DNA of 64,000 nucleotides, from NCBI GenBank assembly GCA_965198715.1, contig CBDAPV010000001.1, positions 1,240,001 to 1,304,000 on the forward strand, given 5' to 3'. Each line of letters opens with the position of its first letter. Within the stretch, counting starts at the first letter, position 1. The translations under genes were made by a program, and so were the position numbers. Below the pieces are notes generated by a model, which was not told where the DNA came from, ran no database searches, and saw only the letters and a list, made by a program, of their open reading frames with translations. The DNA is from RH-AL1 sp965198715. GTDB lineage: Bacteria > Pseudomonadota > Alphaproteobacteria > Rhizobiales > Beijerinckiaceae. Below, piece after piece: positions 48,349 to 58,570 of the stretch.

Positions 48349-48930
48349 ATGCGCATGGTGCTTTTGGGAACGGCCTTCGCTGCGCTGTGTCTGGGGTCTT
48401 TGCCGTCCAGGGCCGCCTCGACCGAGACCGACGCGTTCGTCGCCAACGTCCGGCTCAACGCCTTCTTCCTCAGCAGGTCCAGCTCGCTGGCAAATGACCG
48501 TTCCGAGAACACGAGCCTGCGCGCTTTCGCCGATCAGGAAGCGAATGCCGAGGAGATCGTGGTCGAAACGATCGACAGGCGCACGGCTCCCGAGATCGCG
48601 CAGACCGCACCGGTGACCGTGGCCTCGAACGATCTCGTGACAGGGCGATCGGTTGCCGTAGACCAGGCGCCGCTCGACGACACCTTCGCGGCGCCGCCTG
48701 GAAGCGGCGCGCTGATGCCTGCGGCGATGATCACGTTGGACCGGCTCTCGGCGAGCAAGGGCCACGCGTTCGACACGCTCTACAAGGCGACCCAGGTCAA
48801 CGCGTTGCGACAGCTCGCCGGTTTCTACGACGCCTACAGCATGACCGGCGACGACCCCGCGTTGAAGCAGATGGCGAGGAGCGAACTTGCCGCCACAAAC
48901 GAGCGCATGGCGGAGCTTGCGCGCTTCTAG
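48349..48930 (+). CDS. DUF4142 secreted protein
   Basis: A 193-residue protein with a signal peptide (VLLGTAFAALCLGSLPSRAAS). The mature part has the ferritin-like/DUF4142 pattern of helices: TETDAFVANVRLNAFFLSRSSSLA...RSENTSLRAFADQEANAEEI and a C-terminal LDRLSASKGHAFDTLYKATQVNALRQLAGFYDAYSMTGDDPALKQMARSEL. Periplasmic; function unknown. GGGG precedes the ATG. Confidence 0.72.
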   Translation: MRMVLLGTAFAALCLGSLPSRAASTETDAFVANVRLNAFFLSRSSSLANDRSENTSLRAFADQEANAEEIVVETIDRRTAPEIAQTAPVTVASNDLVTGRSVAVDQAPLDDTFAAPPGSGALMPAAMITLDRLSASKGHAFDTLYKATQVNALRQLAGFYDAYSMTGDDPALKQMARSELAATNERMAELARF

Positions 48931-49072
48931 AGCAGCGTCTGCTGTTGTGGACTTGCTCCAACAAAGCAAAACGTAGCGAGGACAGGCACATAAGCGTCGC
49001 GAAATAATTCCGAACCATCGTCCGGTGCCCTAAAGCCGGGCATCGCTGCGCTCCTGTCGGTGGCAATGGTCT

Positions 49073-49624
49073 TCAGGAGTAGCGCGGCCCGCGCTTGGCG
49101 TCGTTCAAGGCTTTCATCAGACCGGAGGCGAGATCCGCCTTCGCATCGGCGCCAAGGAAGCCGCCGATTTCCACGCTGCGCCCGCGCGAGCGCAACGCGA
49201 CGTGCATGACGCCGAATTCCTCGTGCTCCACCTTGTCGAGCCGGGTCCAGGCGGGGTGAAACCGGAAATCGCGCCGTGAGCCTTTGGCGCTGACCTTCGA
49301 CAGCAGCAGCTCGAGCGGCGTCACCAGGATATGCTCGTAGGCGCGCGCAGCGTCGAAATTGACGCGAAAGGCGAGGTAGAGGATCGCCACGTCGAGGCCC
49401 ATGAAGCCTGCGACCGGCCAGGCCCCCATGACGACGAAGGGCACGCTGGTGAACACCCCCGCGGCGGCGAAGACCACCATCAGGATGCGGAAGTTGCCGG
49501 CGGTGAGCGAGCGGTGCGGCACGAGGCGCACGTCGAAAAGGCGCTCCGACGACGGGTCGGGGGCCGGATCGGCGGCCATGTCGGACGCACCCTGGTCGAG
49601 ATCGCTGTCCTGCGGCGGCGTCAT
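49073..49624 (-). CDS. DUF2244 membrane protein
   Basis: A 183-residue protein. Two adjacent membrane segments (NFRILMVVFAAAGVFTSVPFVVMGAWPVAGFMGLDVAILYLAFRVNF) are followed by a C-terminal cytoplasmic part (AYEHILVTPLELLLSKVSAKGSRRDFRFHPAWTRL), the DUF2244 pattern. It is divergent from nth. The acidic N-terminal 30 residues are probably disordered. Function unknown. Confidence 0.82.
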   Translation of the reverse strand: MTPPQDSDLDQGASDMAADPAPDPSSERLFDVRLVPHRSLTAGNFRILMVVFAAAGVFTSVPFVVMGAWPVAGFMGLDVAILYLAFRVNFDAARAYEHILVTPLELLLSKVSAKGSRRDFRFHPAWTRLDKVEHEEFGVMHVALRSRGRSVEIGGFLGADAKADLASGLMKALNDAKRGPRYS

Positions 49625-49662
49625 GCTTCTCCCTTCGCGTGACGTCCTCTAGTGTTCCGCCA

Positions 49663-50415
49663 ATGCGGGACAAAGGTAAAGCGTTGCCGAAGGTCGCAGC
49701 CCTTGCGGCGGAGGTGCCGAAGCGGCCGCCGGTCCGCCGCGCCCGGCCGGTCCCGCGCGCCACGGTCGCGATGATCTTCGAGCGTTTCCGCGACGCCGAT
49801 CCCGAGCCCAAGGGCGAACTCGTCTCGCTGAACGCCTTCACGCTGCTGGTCGCGGTGGTGCTCTCTGCGCAGGCCACGGATGCCGGCGTCAACAAGGCGA
49901 CGCCCGCCCTGTTCGCGCTGGCGGACACACCGCAGAAGATGCTCGACCTCGGCGAGGAGCGCGTGCGCGAGCTGATCAAGTCGATCGGCCTCTTTCGCAC
50001 CAAGGCGCGCAACGTCGTGGCACTGTCGCAGCGGCTGGTCGAGGCTTTCGGCGGGCGGGTGCCCGAAACGCGCGAGGCGCTGGAGACGCTGCCCGGCGTC
50101 GGTCGCAAGACGGCCAACGTGGTGCTGAACAGCGCCTACGGCATCGCCGTGATCGCCGTCGACACGCACCTGTTCCGCGTGTCGAACCGCATTCCCTTGG
50201 CGCTCGGCAAGACGCCGCTGGATGTCGAGCTGGGACTGGAGCGGATCATCCCGGACACGTTCAAGCAGCACGCTCACCACTGGCTCATCCTGCACGGCCG
50301 CTACACCTGCAAGGCGCGCGCGCCGCTGTGCGGAACCTGTCTGATCTCAGACCTTTGCCGCTGGCCCGGCAAGATTGCCGCGATGCAACATTATGTAGAA
50401 AAATCAATGAATTGA
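49663..50415 (+). CDS. nth: Endonuclease III
   Basis: A 250-residue DNA glycosylase/AP lyase for oxidised pyrimidines. Helix-hairpin-helix ETLPGVGRKTANVVLNSAYG with the catalytic Lys, catalytic Asp in VDTHLFRVSNR, and the 4Fe-4S motif CKARAPLCGTCLISDLC near the C-terminus. ATG 49663 (MRDKGKALPK) is preferred to GTG 49639. The N-terminal 30 basic residues exceed the E. coli enzyme. Confidence 0.95.
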   Translation: MRDKGKALPKVAALAAEVPKRPPVRRARPVPRATVAMIFERFRDADPEPKGELVSLNAFTLLVAVVLSAQATDAGVNKATPALFALADTPQKMLDLGEERVRELIKSIGLFRTKARNVVALSQRLVEAFGGRVPETREALETLPGVGRKTANVVLNSAYGIAVIAVDTHLFRVSNRIPLALGKTPLDVELGLERIIPDTFKQHAHHWLILHGRYTCKARAPLCGTCLISDLCRWPGKIAAMQHYVEKSMN

Positions 50416-50503
50416 TACATGCGAGCTGCTGCGGCCAAGCTGGAACTTGCGCGCCGAATGGCAGGTTAGGCTTTTGCGTTCATCTTACGTACAGGAGTTT
50501 GCC

Positions 50504-50710
50504 ATGGCGACGAGCGGGACCGGCGCGTCCTCGACACGGGGCTTCGCCTCGATGGATCGCGACAAGCAGCGGGAGATCGCACGCAAGGGCGGCCGTAGCG
50601 TGCCCAACGACAAGCGCAGCTTCTCGCAGGACCACCAGCTGGCGAGCGAGGCCGGGCGCAAGGGGGGTCATTCCTCCCACGGTCGCCGCGCACCTGTCGC
50701 CGCCGAGTAG
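50504..50710 (+). CDS. KGG-domain stress protein
   Basis: A 68-residue protein with KGG repeats: FASMDRDKQREIARKGGRSVPNDKRSFSQDHQLASEAGRKGGHSSHGRR. It belongs to the small Con-10/YciG-like family often induced by stress or in stationary phase. CAGGAG lies six bases upstream of ATG 50504. Molecular function is unknown. Confidence 0.85.
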   Translation: MATSGTGASSTRGFASMDRDKQREIARKGGRSVPNDKRSFSQDHQLASEAGRKGGHSSHGRRAPVAAE

Positions 50711-50711
50711 G

Positions 50712-52001
50712 TCAGGCCGGCAGGGTTTCACCCTTCGTCTCGACGGCGAGCGGCAGCACGAGCAGGCCGACGGCGAAGGCCACCGCTGTAAGGGCCACCG
50801 GTGTGCCGATGGTGCCCATGCTCGCGACGAGCGCGCCCAGGCCGAAGTTGACGCCGGCGCCGATGAAGCGGCCGATCGAGGTCGACAGGGCAAAGGCCGT
50901 GGCACGGACGCGCGTCTCGTATTGCTCGGGAAGCCAGAGACTGAAGACGGCGAAGTTGCCGCCGCCGAAGCCGAGCACGAAGAGCACGGCGAGGAACGCG
51001 TAGAGCCCGTGCGGCAGGTAGAAGGCCCACTGGAACGCCGTCGGGATCGCGACGAGCATGATGACGAAGTAGACGCCCAGCGTGCGGCGACGACCGATCG
51101 CCTCCGCCATCGGCGGCAGGCAGAGGCACCCCAGGATCGTGCCGATCGAGAGGATCGCCGTGGCGATCGACACCATCTTGGCGGCATCGGCGCCGACGAT
51201 GCCCTCGGCCTTAGCCAGAAGCGTCACGGCGGACGGCACGTAGACGGCGCCGGCCCACAGGCCGATGATCGCGATCGTCAGCAGCGCCATGTTGACCAGC
51301 GTGCGCTTGCGGTATTTCGCGCCGAACACCGTGGCGAAGGGCGAGGCCGCGCCCTCCTCCACCGGGTGCCAGCGCTTGGGCTCCTCCACGCTGAACAGCG
51401 TGAAGACGGAAACGACGACCGGTGCCAGGCCGCACAGGAACATCGCGCGCCAGCCGTAATGCGCGCCGACCGTGAAGTTCAGCGCCGCGGCCACGAAGAA
51501 ACCGGCATAATAGCCCGTCTGCAGGTAGCCGGCGCCCATCTTGCGGCGATCCTCTGGCCAGGCCTCGGCGACGTAGGTGCCGGCCATGGCCCATTCGCCG
51601 CCGATGCCGATGCCGGCGAGGAAGCGGAACAGCGCGAGCTGCCAGACGGAGTCGGCGAAATAGCTGGCGCCGGTGAAGACCGCGTACATCAGGATCGTGA
51701 ACGCCAGCGTCTTCACCCGGCCGAACCTGTCGGCGATCGGTCCCCAGATGAAGGAGAAGCCCCAGCCCACCAGGAACAGCGCGAACAGGATCGAGCCATA
51801 GGTCCCGATGTTGGGCTTGGTGGCGGCGATGCCGCTCTTGGGCAGCAGCTCGGTCAGGGCCGGGTTGAGCACCAGCGCGTAGATGAAGCTGTCCATGCCA
51901 TCGAGCATCCAGCCGGCCCATGCACTCCAGAAGCCGACGATCTGGCTGCGGTTGAGCGGCGTCTTGGTGCGCCTGATCGCCGTGGCCGTGCTGCTCGTCA
52001 T
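50712..52001 (-). CDS. MFS transporter, metabolite:H+ symporter type
   Basis: A 429-residue 12-TM transporter. The N-terminal QIVGFWSAWAGWMLDGMDSFIYALVLNPAL, the loop 2-3 motif GPIADRFGRVKTLAFT and FRFLAGIGIGGEWAMAGTYVAEAWPEDRRKMGAG are typical of the MFS sugar/organic-acid symporters (ShiA/KgtP/JEN-like). Substrate cannot be named. ATG 52001 is chosen because it begins the conserved domain. It is divergent from the outer-membrane protein gene. Confidence 0.87.
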   Translation of the reverse strand: MTSSTATAIRRTKTPLNRSQIVGFWSAWAGWMLDGMDSFIYALVLNPALTELLPKSGIAATKPNIGTYGSILFALFLVGWGFSFIWGPIADRFGRVKTLAFTILMYAVFTGASYFADSVWQLALFRFLAGIGIGGEWAMAGTYVAEAWPEDRRKMGAGYLQTGYYAGFFVAAALNFTVGAHYGWRAMFLCGLAPVVVSVFTLFSVEEPKRWHPVEEGAASPFATVFGAKYRKRTLVNMALLTIAIIGLWAGAVYVPSAVTLLAKAEGIVGADAAKMVSIATAILSIGTILGCLCLPPMAEAIGRRRTLGVYFVIMLVAIPTAFQWAFYLPHGLYAFLAVLFVLGFGGGNFAVFSLWLPEQYETRVRATAFALSTSIGRFIGAGVNFGLGALVASMGTIGTPVALTAVAFAVGLLVLPLAVETKGETLPA

Positions 52002-52288
52002 GGTGCCTCGCTCGCGCGGCCGGTTCGACCGCTTGCCCCGACCCATGCGCATTGTGAGCGGCGATGACAAGCGGCAGAAGTCTACGCCTTTCGTCGTGCG
52101 CTGTCCTATTTTGGCACAGCGCGAGCGAGGACGTGGTGAAATTTGCTTCATGAAATCTCGTTGGCCCGGCGGTTTTGCTTCCCATCTGCTTAAGGAACGT
52201 GGTTAAGCCTCGCTTAAACTTTATCCTTGATGGTTCCTTACAGGACGGAATGGGGCCTTGCCCCGTAACGGGACCTCGGGATTTCTCC

Positions 52289-53209
52289 ATGCCGCTTCGC
52301 CTTTCGACATTCGGCCTGCTCACCGCCGCCTCTCTGCTGGTCACATCCATGACCGGCGCCCGCGCGGCCGACCTCGACGATAATTACGGCTACGCCGACG
52401 CGCCGCAGGATGTGCCGGTGGCGGCTATTCCGCAAACGAAGGTGGAGTTCGGGACGGGGTGGTATGTGCGGGGTGACATCGCCGCTACGCGACTGCCCGA
52501 AATGGGTTTGGCTAACTCGCCGAATTCGGCGCCCAACGTGACCCTCAAGGATGGTTCGCAGTACGGATACGACGCCTCCTTGGGCTTCGGCTACGAGTTC
52601 AACAAATGGTTTCGTTCCGATGTAGGCTTCGATTTTCATAAGCCCATCGGTATCCGTGCTCCCGGACTATCGTTTCCCGCTAGCAATAATTACAAAAACA
52701 GTGACGGTATCACGCCCGATGCTTCGCTCAATAATACGTCTGGCACTTGTCAAGTAGGATACATAACCCCGAGTCAAGTTTCTTATCCTTACTATAGCAA
52801 CTGTAACTCTCAATATCAAGCAACAATTCAAAGCTTCGATGTTTTGGTCAATGGGTACGCCCAGCTTGGCCAATTTGGTATTGTTTCCCCATACGTCGGG
52901 GCTGGCGCGGGCCTAAGTTTTGGTCATTATGCTTCGGCAATTGCATACTATTTAAATGATGGTACTCATTATGACACGACTTTCCCTTTGCCGGGATCAA
53001 GCGTTTCAATTCATGGCTACGCCGACAAGCGGATCTCAGCCAACTATTATAACTTCGCTTTCGCCCTCATGGCGGGCGTCTCGTTCGATATTTACAATCA
53101 CACCAAACTCGATGTTGGCTATCGCTATCTTAATCTAGGCCAAATCCTAGGATCGACTGTGCAGTACAACGAAATCCGCGCCGGCCTGCGCTACATGATC
53201 GACAACTGA
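52289..53209 (+). CDS. Outer-membrane beta-barrel protein (Omp25/RopB-like)
   Basis: A 306-residue protein with a signal peptide (PLRLSTFGLLTAASLLVTSMTGARAAD) and amphipathic beta strands ending in an aromatic-rich terminal strand (YNEIRAGLRYMIDN). The GWYVRGDIAAT and YGYDASLGFGYEFNKWFRSDVGFDF elements are those of alphaproteobacterial OmpA-fold porin-like proteins. A presumed surface loop (about residues 130-180) contains two cysteines. GC counted over 52681-53100 is 45%, well below its neighbours, suggesting import or diversifying selection of exposed parts. Confidence 0.82.
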   Translation: MPLRLSTFGLLTAASLLVTSMTGARAADLDDNYGYADAPQDVPVAAIPQTKVEFGTGWYVRGDIAATRLPEMGLANSPNSAPNVTLKDGSQYGYDASLGFGYEFNKWFRSDVGFDFHKPIGIRAPGLSFPASNNYKNSDGITPDASLNNTSGTCQVGYITPSQVSYPYYSNCNSQYQATIQSFDVLVNGYAQLGQFGIVSPYVGAGAGLSFGHYASAIAYYLNDGTHYDTTFPLPGSSVSIHGYADKRISANYYNFAFALMAGVSFDIYNHTKLDVGYRYLNLGQILGSTVQYNEIRAGLRYMIDN

Positions 53210-53291
53210 GCCCGGCTTGACGGCGCGGGCCTCCTGCCCGCATGTCTCGCCCCTTTCGCGGCATCGCCGCGCGCATCCTCGGTTCGACCCC

Positions 53292-54460
<1,169 letters not shown>

Positions 54461-54464
<4 letters not shown>

Positions 54465-54877
54465 GCCCCGCGGCCGAGCGGCGGCTGCTGCAGCTGGCGA
54501 TCGCGCTCGGCGGCTTCGTGCCGGTCGGCGCCGGGCTCGAGGGCGCCATCCTCGGCGCCAGCATGACCGGCGAGCACGGCGTCGGCGGCCCGATCGACAG
54601 CCACGTGCGCTATCTCTCCGGCCTGCTGCTCGGCATCGGGCTGGCCTATTGGCAGGCGATCCCCACCATCGAGAAGCGCACCAGCCGGGTGCGGCTGCTC
54701 ACCGCCATCGTCGCACTCGGCGGGCTGATGCGGTTGATCGGCATCCTCCTCGTGGGTTCACCCGGCGGCGCAATGCTCTTCGGCCTCAGCATGGAGCTCG
54801 TGGTGACGCCGCTGCTCTGCCTATGGCAGACGCGCGTCGCCCGCCGCTGCGCCACGCTCGCTCGCCCGGCGGGCTGA
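54461..54877 (+). CDS. DUF4345 membrane protein
   Basis: A 138-residue protein with four hydrophobic helices (LLQLAIALGGFVPVGAGLEGAILGA; YLSGLLLGIGLAYWQAIP; LLTAIVALGGLMRLIGILLV; AMLFGLSMELVVTPLLCLWQTRV), the DUF4345 pattern. GTG 54461 overlaps the serC stop, so it is translated with serC. No function is known; the coupling to serine synthesis may be fortuitous. Confidence 0.75.
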
Positions 54878-55010
54878 GGAACAGGGCGATGCTCGGTCGC
54901 TACCCTACGCCTTTCCTATGCGCGCCGCCTCGCAGGCGTCTCGCTCCCCTATGGCCCAGCTTCTATTTCGGCTACCGGCGCCCTTGAGGCGTCGGATCAG
55001 AATCCAACTC

Positions 55011-55271
55011 ATGCCAAGCGACCTATCCTCGAACGCCTCGACCCTGACCGACACCCCCCATTATCTCGTGGGACCCGACGCCGCCGGGCATTGGCTCGCC
55101 ATCGAGACTCACGGCTCTAGCGGCGGCCTCTTCGTGAGCCTCGACGCCGCGCTGCACTACGCACGCAGCGAGACCGGCCGCCGCGAAGGCGCCGTCGACC
55201 TCGTCGAGCGGCTCGTCGCCTTCGCGATCGTCGTCCCGGATCGAGCGGCAGCGGCGATCCGGAGCCGGTGA
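55011..55271 (+). CDS. Small hypothetical protein
   Basis: An 86-residue protein: PHYLVGPDAAGHWLAIETHGSSGGLFVSLDAALHYARSETGRREGAVDLVERL. The 'GLFVS...AL.YA..E' pattern occurs in several small uncharacterised rhizobial proteins. ATG 55011 is one of several in-frame starts. No catalytic or DNA-binding motif is seen. Confidence 0.5.
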   Translation: MPSDLSSNASTLTDTPHYLVGPDAAGHWLAIETHGSSGGLFVSLDAALHYARSETGRREGAVDLVERLVAFAIVVPDRAAAAIRSR

Positions 55272-55274
55272 GCC

Positions 55275-56288
55275 TCACCCCTCGCGGCCCCTCGCCGCCA
55301 GCGCCACGGTCCACAGCGCCCGCACCGCGATAGCCTGCGCGAGGCGCGGCTCACGGCGGGCGCGGCCAACGGCGTCGCCCAGCACCACGACCGCCTTGCC
55401 GAGGCGCGCCGCGTCCCACAGCCTGAGCTGCTGCTCGGCGGCGGCGCGGCGCGAGCCGTAGAAGCCGTCGTTGCCGCCACCGCCGGCATCCATCGCCACG
55501 CGCGCCTTGTGCAGCGCGGTGGCATGGCGCAGCGCCGCGCCGAGCAATTGGTTGACGTCGCCGTTCTCGCCGAAGGCGCGCTCGGTCGTCGTCTCGATGG
55601 CCGGAAAGGCGCCGGCGAAGGCGCCGTCAATGGCGTGGTCGAGCACCAGGGCGGAGGCGTCGGCGACCACGGCCTCGACGTGGGCGACGCTCACGCGGCC
55701 CTCGCCGTGCGCGTAGGTGGCGAGCTTGTCGAGTTCCGAGCGGGTGGTCAGCCGGTCCTGCCCGAGGAGGGTCAGGAGCAGCTCCTTTGCGTCGGGCTCG
55801 ACGCTCAGGCCCGAGGCGGCGAGCTCGCTGTCGATCAGCTGGGCCACCTCGCGCGGCCCGTCGGGGAAGCATTCGATGGCGGCGGCGCAGCGCTCGCTTT
55901 CGCAAAGCTTGCGCAGCTGGTGGTCTCGCTTGAGCGCCCCGGCCTCGACGGCGATCACGCAATCGCGCGGCGGGGCGCGCAGCAGCGGCTCGATCGCCGG
56001 CAGCAGCGACTTGCCGGTGGCCTCGATGCCGATCGCCTTGCGGCCGCCGCCGAACATCGGCACGGCGTTGGCCTCGTCGGCGAGCTTGAGCGGGTCGGAC
56101 GCCACCTCGTCTCCCGACATGCGGATCAGCTGGAACGCGTCCTTGGGATCGTCGACGGCCCTGACGAGGATGGTCCGCAGGCGTTCCGCCACCAGCCCCG
56201 GATCGCTGCCGAAGACCAGGTAGAGAAACACGCCCGGCGGCGGATGATTGATGAAACGATCGGCATCCGCCGACCTGACCGCCACCAT
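55275..56288 (-). CDS. holA: DNA polymerase III subunit delta
   Basis: A 337-residue clamp-loader subunit. Blocks of the delta family are seen: FLYLVFGSDPGLVAERLRTIL near the N-terminus, AFQLIRMSGDEVASDPLKLADEANAVPMFGGGRKAIGIEA, and TRSELDKLATYAHGEGRVSVAHVEAVVADASALVLDHAIDGAFAGAF. It opens the beta clamp with delta' and tau/gamma. It is usually downstream of leuS-lptE; here it stands alone, divergent from rpoH. Confidence 0.9.
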   Translation of the reverse strand: MVAVRSADADRFINHPPPGVFLYLVFGSDPGLVAERLRTILVRAVDDPKDAFQLIRMSGDEVASDPLKLADEANAVPMFGGGRKAIGIEATGKSLLPAIEPLLRAPPRDCVIAVEAGALKRDHQLRKLCESERCAAAIECFPDGPREVAQLIDSELAASGLSVEPDAKELLLTLLGQDRLTTRSELDKLATYAHGEGRVSVAHVEAVVADASALVLDHAIDGAFAGAFPAIETTTERAFGENGDVNQLLGAALRHATALHKARVAMDAGGGGNDGFYGSRRAAAEQQLRLWDAARLGKAVVVLGDAVGRARREPRLAQAIAVRALWTVALAARGREG

Positions 56289-56602
56289 CGCAACGCCTCG
56301 TCCTCGCCGCTCGGCATCGCAGAGCCGGCACATTACGGCAAGCGTCCTGCTCCCCATGCGACGCCTGCATGACAGACGCGACATGCAGCCTCGGCAACCG
56401 AAACGCTCGGTACGTATTTCAGATATTGATCGGACCGCGACCCGGCGCCCAGCCGTTGCCGGCCTGTACAATTTGTAACGCCGGCCCGGCTGCAAACGCC
56501 TTAAGAAGGGTGCCGGCTCTTACAATCTCGACGTGTTGCGTTGTCGATGCCCCGCATGATGGCGCATCGGGCCTGCCGTACCGGAGGCCCAAGGAGGAAC
56601 AT
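56289..56602. other. holA-rpoH divergent promoter region
   Basis: About 310 bases with no gene. Two TACAAT -10 like hexamers (56467 and 56521) lie on the plus strand upstream of rpoH, but neither has a strong -35 at the right distance, so the rpoH promoter is not assigned. The rpoH ribosome-binding site AAGGAGG is at 56591-56597. Confidence 0.35.
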
Positions 56603-57514
56603 ATGGCTGCCGCCCTACCGATGATCTCCGGAGAGAGTGGTCTCTCCCGCTACCTGAACGAAATCCGCAAGTTCCCGATGCTCCAGCCCGAGCAGGAATA
56701 CATGCTCGCCAAGCGCTGGCGCGAGCACGAAGACCCCGACGCAGCCCATCAGCTCGTCACGTCGCACCTGCGTCTCGTCGCCAAGATCGCGATGGGTTAT
56801 CGAGGCTATGGCCTGCCCATCGGCGAGGTTGTGTCGGAAGGCAACGTCGGCTTGATGCAGGCTGTGAAGCGCTTCGAGCCCGACAAGGGCTTCCGCTTGG
56901 CGACATACGCCATGTGGTGGATTCGCGCATCGATACAAGAGTACATCCTGCGCTCGTGGTCGCTGGTGAAGATGGGTACCACCGCCAGCCAGAAGAAGCT
57001 GTTCTTCAATCTCCGCAAGGCCAAGAGCCAGATCTCGGCCTTGGAGGAGGGTGATCTGCGCCCCGACCAGGTCGACATCATCGCGACCCGCCTCGGCGTC
57101 TCGAAGCAGGACGTCATCGACATGAACCGCCGCATGTCGGGTGACGCCTCGCTCAACGCGCCGTTGCGAGAGGAGGGTGAGGGCGAGTGGCAGGACTGGC
57201 TCGTGGACGATTCCGCCAGCCAGGAGCGCGTGCTCGCCGACCGGGAAGAGAAGGACAACCGGCTCGGTGCGCTGCACGGCGCGCTATCGGTTCTCAACGA
57301 GCGGGAGCGTCGCATCTTCGAGGCACGCCGGCTCTCCGACGATCCGATCACGCTCGAGGATCTCTCGGACGAGTTCGACATCTCTCGCGAGCGCGTGCGG
57401 CAGATCGAAGTGCGCGCCTTCGAGAAGGTGCAGGCCGCTGTGAAGAGCGGCCTGGCGGCGATCGAGGCGGCGCATCATCCGCGTCCGGGCATGATCACGC
57501 ACGCTGTCCACTGA
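56603..57514 (+). CDS. rpoH: Heat-shock sigma factor RpoH (sigma-32)
   Basis: A 303-residue group 3/RpoH sigma factor. Region 2 includes HLRLVAKIAMGYRGYGLPIGEVVSEGNVGLMQAVKRFEPDKGFRLATYAMWWIRASIQEYIL. The diagnostic RpoH box QKKLFFNLRK follows. Region 4 has the HTH ITLEDLSDEFDISRERVRQIEVRAFEKVQ. It directs heat-shock genes such as clpP, clpX and lon. ATG 56603 has AAGGAGG at ideal spacing. Confidence 0.97.
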   Translation: MAAALPMISGESGLSRYLNEIRKFPMLQPEQEYMLAKRWREHEDPDAAHQLVTSHLRLVAKIAMGYRGYGLPIGEVVSEGNVGLMQAVKRFEPDKGFRLATYAMWWIRASIQEYILRSWSLVKMGTTASQKKLFFNLRKAKSQISALEEGDLRPDQVDIIATRLGVSKQDVIDMNRRMSGDASLNAPLREEGEGEWQDWLVDDSASQERVLADREEKDNRLGALHGALSVLNERERRIFEARRLSDDPITLEDLSDEFDISRERVRQIEVRAFEKVQAAVKSGLAAIEAAHHPRPGMITHAVH

Positions 57515-57537
57515 GCAGAGTATGACGGAAGAGAAGA

Positions 57538-57571
57538 GGCGTTCCGGTCCCTAGGGTCGGAACGTCTTTAA
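57538..57571 (+). terminator. Terminator of rpoH
   Basis: Arms CGTTCCG (57540-57546) and CGGAACG (57558-57564) enclose GTCCCTAGGGT and are followed by TCTTTAAT. It sits 25 bases after the rpoH stop codon. Confidence 0.7.
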
Positions 57572-57695
57572 TCGTTGCCGCCGAGGTGTGACGCATCCAG
57601 CGAGCGGCGAATCCGCCGGACGTGCCTCCGCCGCACGACACATTGCGGCTCCTTGGAAGCACACGTAGGCCTTGGCCGTTCGCCGGAGATCACGC

Positions 57696-58079
57696 ATGCG
57701 CCACGTCCCCTCCATCGCCATCGCAGCTGCCTTATGCCTTGCCATGGCGTTGCCGGCCGCAGCTGCAACCGCATCCGCCGACGGCGTCTGGATGCGCTCC
57801 GATGGAATGGCCAAGGTGAGGTTCTCGCCCTGCGGCCAAGGCACGTGCGGCACCGTCGTCTGGCTGAAGCATCCGGAGGGGCCCGGCAAGGTCGGCGAGC
57901 AGGTGTTCTTCGGCATGGCGCAAACGGCGACCAACACCTGGACCGGCACTGCGCACAATCCCGAAGACGGCAACGACTACGACGGCTCCATGGCCCTTTC
58001 GGGCAATCGGCTGACCACCAAGGGTTGCGCGCTGGGCGGCGCGATCTGCAAGTCGCAATCCTGGTCGCGCGCGCGCTGA
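57696..58079 (+). CDS. DUF2147 secreted protein
   Basis: A 127-residue protein with a signal peptide (HVPSIAIAAALCLAMALPAAAA). The mature part (GVWMRSDGMAKVRFSPCGQGTCGTVVWLKHPEGPGKVGEQVFFGM...WTGTAHNPEDGNDYDGSMAL) matches DUF2147, a periplasmic beta-barrel-like domain of unknown function. Four cysteines suggest disulfides. ATG 57696 begins the signal peptide. Confidence 0.78.
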   Translation: MRHVPSIAIAAALCLAMALPAAAATASADGVWMRSDGMAKVRFSPCGQGTCGTVVWLKHPEGPGKVGEQVFFGMAQTATNTWTGTAHNPEDGNDYDGSMALSGNRLTTKGCALGGAICKSQSWSRAR

Positions 58080-58150
58080 CCCGACGACGCCACGCCCCTG
58101 ACATGTTGATGTTTCAGAGGCGTTACGAGTCTTATCGTCCGGAGCGTTGC

Positions 58151-58570
58151 ATGGCCCGTCGCCTCCTCACCGTCGCCGCCTTGGCATGTCTTCTCGGCGC
58201 GCCCGCCGTCGCCCAGCAGCCGCCCGCCGCCGCGCCCGTCGCCACCGGCCGTTGCGGTGGCCTGCTCTGCGACGCTTATTATGCCGGCAAGCCGCTGCCG
58301 GCTCCGGGGCAGCCCGATGTGCCCTCGCCGACGTCGCTGCCGTGCCGCGATTTTCTTTGCGCGGCCTTCGGTGGCCGCACGCCCGAAACGGCACCGCCCG
58401 TCGCGGAACAGGCCGCGCCGGAGCCCGTCGTCAAGCCGGTGAAGAGCGCCGGGCACAAACGCAAGGTACGCAAGGTCGTGGCGTCCGCCGACAGCGCCGG
58501 AAGCAAGGGTGACGCTGCCAGGGGTGGCGCTGCCAGGGATGACGCTGCCAAGAGCGAGGCAGGCAAATAG
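58151..58570 (+). CDS. Secreted cysteine-containing protein of unknown function
   Basis: A 139-residue protein with a signal peptide (LLTVAALACLLGAPAVAQQ). The middle has two similar cysteine clusters, RCGGLLCDAYYAGK and PCRDFLCAAFGGR, and the C-terminus is lysine-rich and ends in three 15-base tandem repeats (GDAAR, GGAAR, DDAAK at 58511-58555). No family recognised. ATG 58151 is preferred because it starts the signal peptide. Confidence 0.55.
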   Translation: MARRLLTVAALACLLGAPAVAQQPPAAAPVATGRCGGLLCDAYYAGKPLPAPGQPDVPSPTSLPCRDFLCAAFGGRTPETAPPVAEQAAPEPVVKPVKSAGHKRKVRKVVASADSAGSKGDAARGGAARDDAAKSEAGK

